NCBI GenBank assembly: GCA_903904805.1 | Contig: CAIVDX010000396.1 | Location: forward strand, 1 to 7,853 | Source: an uncultured Rhodospirillales bacterium | GTDB taxonomy: Bacteria > Pseudomonadota > Alphaproteobacteria > Acetobacterales > Acetobacteraceae | DNA: 7,853 nucleotides | Reading direction: 5' to 3' | Shown: positions 6,191-7,853 of the stretch, one piece after another | Layout of the letters: each line of letters starts with the position of its first letter | Numbering within the stretch: the stretch's first letter is position 1 | Translations under genes and position numbers: made by a program | Notes under the pieces: generated by a model | Database searches by the model: none | The model's input: only the letters and a program-made list of their open reading frames with translations | What the model was told of the DNA's origin: nothing

Positions 6191-7528
6191 TCACTTCCGG
6201 AAAGACTTCTTCGCCGGCCGCCCACCAAACGGCTTCACGCTCACGCGCGAGTCCGGGCGTGAATTTCCACGCGGGCCGTTATTGCCACGCTTCGGCCGAC
6301 CGTCACCGGGCACCGGCACCAGCTGCTCCAAAGGAACGCTGTCGAAATCACGGCGATCCTCCAGGCCGATGGTCTGGCGCGTCAGCTTCTCGATCTGCCG
6401 CAGCATGCCCAGCTCATCGGGCGCCACCAGCGCGATCGCGATGCCATCGGCCCCGGCGCGCGCGGTGCGGCCGATGCGATGCACGTAGCGCTCCGCCTCA
6501 TCCGGCATTTCGAAGTTGATGACATGGCTGACGCCATCAACATCAATGCCGCGCGCGGCGATGTCCGTGGCGACCAGCGCACGGGCCTGGCCGTCGCGGA
6601 AGCATTTCAACGCACGCTCGCGCTGACCCTGGCTCTTGTTGCCATGGATCGCCTCGGTGCGCACGCCTGCATTCTCGAGCATCTCGGCCACCTTGTCCGC
6701 ACCGCGCTTGGTGCGGGTGAACACGATGGCGCGCGCGATCGCCGGGTTGGTGAACAGCTCGAGCAGCAGGCGCTTCTTGTTGCCGGTCTCGGTCACGATG
6801 GCGCGCTGGGTGACCTTCGACGCCGTGGTCGCCACCGGGGTGACGGACACGCGCACCGGATCACGCAGCAGCTCACCGGCCAACTTGCCAATCTCCGTCG
6901 GCATGGTTGCCGAGAAGAACAGGTTCTGTCGGTTGCCCGGCAGATCCTTGGCGATCGAGCGGATCGGCTGCAGGAAGCCGAGATCGAGCATCTGATCGAC
7001 CTCATCGAGCACGAAGAACTCGGTGAAGCCCAGCTTCAGATGGCCAGCCTTGATATGGTCGATGAGACGGCCGGGGGTGGCCACCAGCACGTCGACACCG
7101 CCACTCAGCGCGCGGATCTGGCCGGCATAGCCCACACCGCCGAACACGGTGGTGACAAGAAAGCCCATGCCGGCGCCGTAGGTCTTGAAGCTTTCGGCAA
7201 TCTGGCCGGCGAGTTCACGCGTCGGGCTCAGCACCAGGCAGCGTGCGGAGTTGCGGGCGGGGCGAACCCGCTTTTCGGCGAGGCGATGCAGGATCGGCAG
7301 CGCGAAGGCCGCCGTCTTGCCGGTGCCGGTCTGTGCGATGCCGAGCAGATCGCGCCCGGTCAACAAGGTGGGAATTGCCTGCGCCTGGATCGGCGTGGGC
7401 TTGGTGTAGCCGGATTTGGTCAGCGCATGCAGCAGCGAGGGCGCAAGGCCCAGGTCAGCGAAGGTGGCCTCGGCGGCAACCGGGATGGGGGCAGACTCGT
7501 CCACCGGACGATCATTCTCAAGCAACAT
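6191..7528 (-). CDS. DEAD-box ATP-dependent RNA helicase, RhlE-like
   Basis: This 445-residue protein unwinds RNA duplexes with ATP, typically in RNA turnover, ribosome assembly or cold adaptation. All helicase motifs are present in order. The Q motif region is Phe23 to Gln48 (GYTKPTPIQ); motif I is AQTGTGKT at 65-72; motif Ia is PTREL at 102-106; Ib is TPGR at 151-154; motif II is DEVD at 175-178; motif III is SAT at 206-208; motif V is ATDIAARGID around 320-329; motif VI is HRIGRTAR at 350-357. The last about 35 residues form a basic Gly/Asn/Arg/Lys tail, as in RhlE-type proteins, that would bind RNA non-specifically. Motif II has Val in place of the usual Ala. RhlE is the nearest subfamily I recognise. 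The ATG at 7528 lacks a clear ribosome site, and the first motif starts about 20 residues in, so the start fits the family. Its stop lies in the right arm of the inverted-repeat element. Confidence 0.95.
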   Translation of the reverse strand: MLLENDRPVDESAPIPVAAEATFADLGLAPSLLHALTKSGYTKPTPIQAQAIPTLLTGRDLLGIAQTGTGKTAAFALPILHRLAEKRVRPARNSARCLVLSPTRELAGQIAESFKTYGAGMGFLVTTVFGGVGYAGQIRALSGGVDVLVATPGRLIDHIKAGHLKLGFTEFFVLDEVDQMLDLGFLQPIRSIAKDLPGNRQNLFFSATMPTEIGKLAGELLRDPVRVSVTPVATTASKVTQRAIVTETGNKKRLLLELFTNPAIARAIVFTRTKRGADKVAEMLENAGVRTEAIHGNKSQGQRERALKCFRDGQARALVATDIAARGIDVDGVSHVINFEMPDEAERYVHRIGRTARAGADGIAIALVAPDELGMLRQIEKLTRQTIGLEDRRDFDSVPLEQLVPVPGDGRPKRGNNGPRGNSRPDSRVSVKPFGGRPAKKSFRK

Positions 7529-7808
7529 GGTCCATAAACACTTTCAGACCGCCGGACGCGCATCAGCGCGCCGAAACAGCGGCAGGGTCGAACGCCCTGC
7601 GTGTATGGGGCTCTCGAACGGGGGGATTGAAACGCGCGGTCCTGGAATCGGATCAACCGATCCACACGCTGACTCGCACACATATCCGCTGCAACGCAGC
7701 CGACGGAGCAGACATCGGCGTGTCCGGGTGGAATGTCAAGGAGAATGATGCGGTGCAGCAGGCGGGCGGGCGCGCGCGGGCCTGCGCCAGAGCCGTGGCA
7801 CTGCGGTT
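7529..7808. other. Non-coding region upstream of the helicase gene
   Basis: About 280 bases without a convincing gene. It should contain the helicase promoter and 5' leader. Two small perfect stems are visible: GCAGGG-(7)-CCCTGC at 7582-7600, about 55 bases before the start, and GGATC-AACC-GATCC near 7650. I could not identify a clear promoter, and no known riboswitch pattern is recognised. Confidence 0.4.
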
Positions 7809-7853
7809 TTACTTGCCTTCCGATTCCCGCATGCCGCGGCTCGCTTCCTCGCG
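7809..7853 (-). CDS. Possible C-terminal end of an unknown minus-strand gene, partial
   Basis: Reading the minus strand from the right edge gives fourteen codons (REEASRGMRESEGK) followed by TAA at 7811-7809. The charged, Glu/Arg/Ser-rich tail ending in Lys looks like a natural C-terminus, and the stop is followed by the non-coding region. It is far too short to identify, and a chance open frame is possible. Confidence 0.3.
   Translation of the reverse strand, partial: REEASRGMRESEGK

Larger units (their letters stand above)
6047..6193. repeat. 147-bp imperfect inverted-repeat element spanning stop codon to stop codon
   Basis: The whole gap between ndh and the helicase gene is one large imperfect palindrome. 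Reading inward from each side, both arms begin at a stop codon with TGAA(A/G)GCAAG. Each continues through a hairpin of TTC-T-run / A-run-GAA type, an A-run, an ACTT-containing small stem and a TTGGT segment, then meets at a central palindrome at 6110-6133 (GGGGTA...TACCCC, 20 of 24 positions symmetric). The element is sharply A/T-rich in its outer parts compared with the GC-rich genes. It probably works as a bidirectional terminator between convergent genes. I recall similar A/T-rich hairpin sequences scattered between genes in Acetobacteraceae genomes, which would make this a dispersed repeat, but cannot confirm that here. Confidence 0.75.

Noticed and set aside
5944..6228. A 94-codon minus-strand frame with Lys/Phe-rich sequence
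   Set aside because: It overlaps the ends of ndh and the helicase gene and its odd composition comes from the A/T-rich palindromic element, not from a protein.
6479..7537. A 352-codon plus-strand frame opposite the helicase gene
   Set aside because: It is antisense to a gene with every DEAD-box motif and has a His/Gly/Leu-rich composition without recognisable features.
7745..7853. Plus-strand start (ATG-ATG) preceded by AAGGAG near the right edge
   Set aside because: The ribosome site is good, but the frame gives Arg/Cys/Pro-rich sequence typical of a GC-rich shadow frame, and it conflicts with the minus-strand tail at 7809-7853.

Overview
The window is GC-rich and densely coded, in the style of an alphaproteobacterium. 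The gene set and an A/T-rich intergenic element resembling repeats I recall from Acetobacteraceae suggest that family, but this is an inference from memory and no marker gene proves it.

Layout, left to right. At 1-654 (minus) is the N-terminal two thirds of the heat-shock repressor HrcA, cut by the window edge. It diverges from a small secreted helical protein of unknown function (861-1265, plus). The stretch at 1266-1499 has no intact gene. Its minus strand carries a short remnant of a protoglobin / globin-coupled sensor domain.

From 4511 down to 1500 (minus) lies a tight four-gene operon: a substrate-binding protein, a cupin, a carboxymuconolactone decarboxylase (CMD) family protein and a second substrate-binding protein. 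The last three genes are joined by a 1-nt overlap and a 1-nt gap. No permease or ATPase is present in the window. The set looks like uptake and processing of a small organic, perhaps aromatic or lactone-type, compound, but the substrate cannot be read from the sequence.

Divergent from the operon is ndh (4694-6049, plus), a type II NADH:quinone oxidoreductase. It converges on an RhlE-like DEAD-box RNA helicase (7528-6191, minus). Between them lies a 147-bp imperfect inverted repeat that runs exactly from one stop codon to the other and contains nested hairpins and T-runs on both strands. It looks like a bidirectional terminator or a member of a dispersed intergenic repeat family.

The region upstream of the helicase (7529-7808) is non-coding. 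The last 45 bases may hold the C-terminal codons of another minus-strand gene. I saw no tRNA, rRNA, CRISPR array, insertion sequence or phage gene. The least ordinary items are the stop-to-stop inverted repeat, the globin remnant and the transporter-less operon with two binding proteins.
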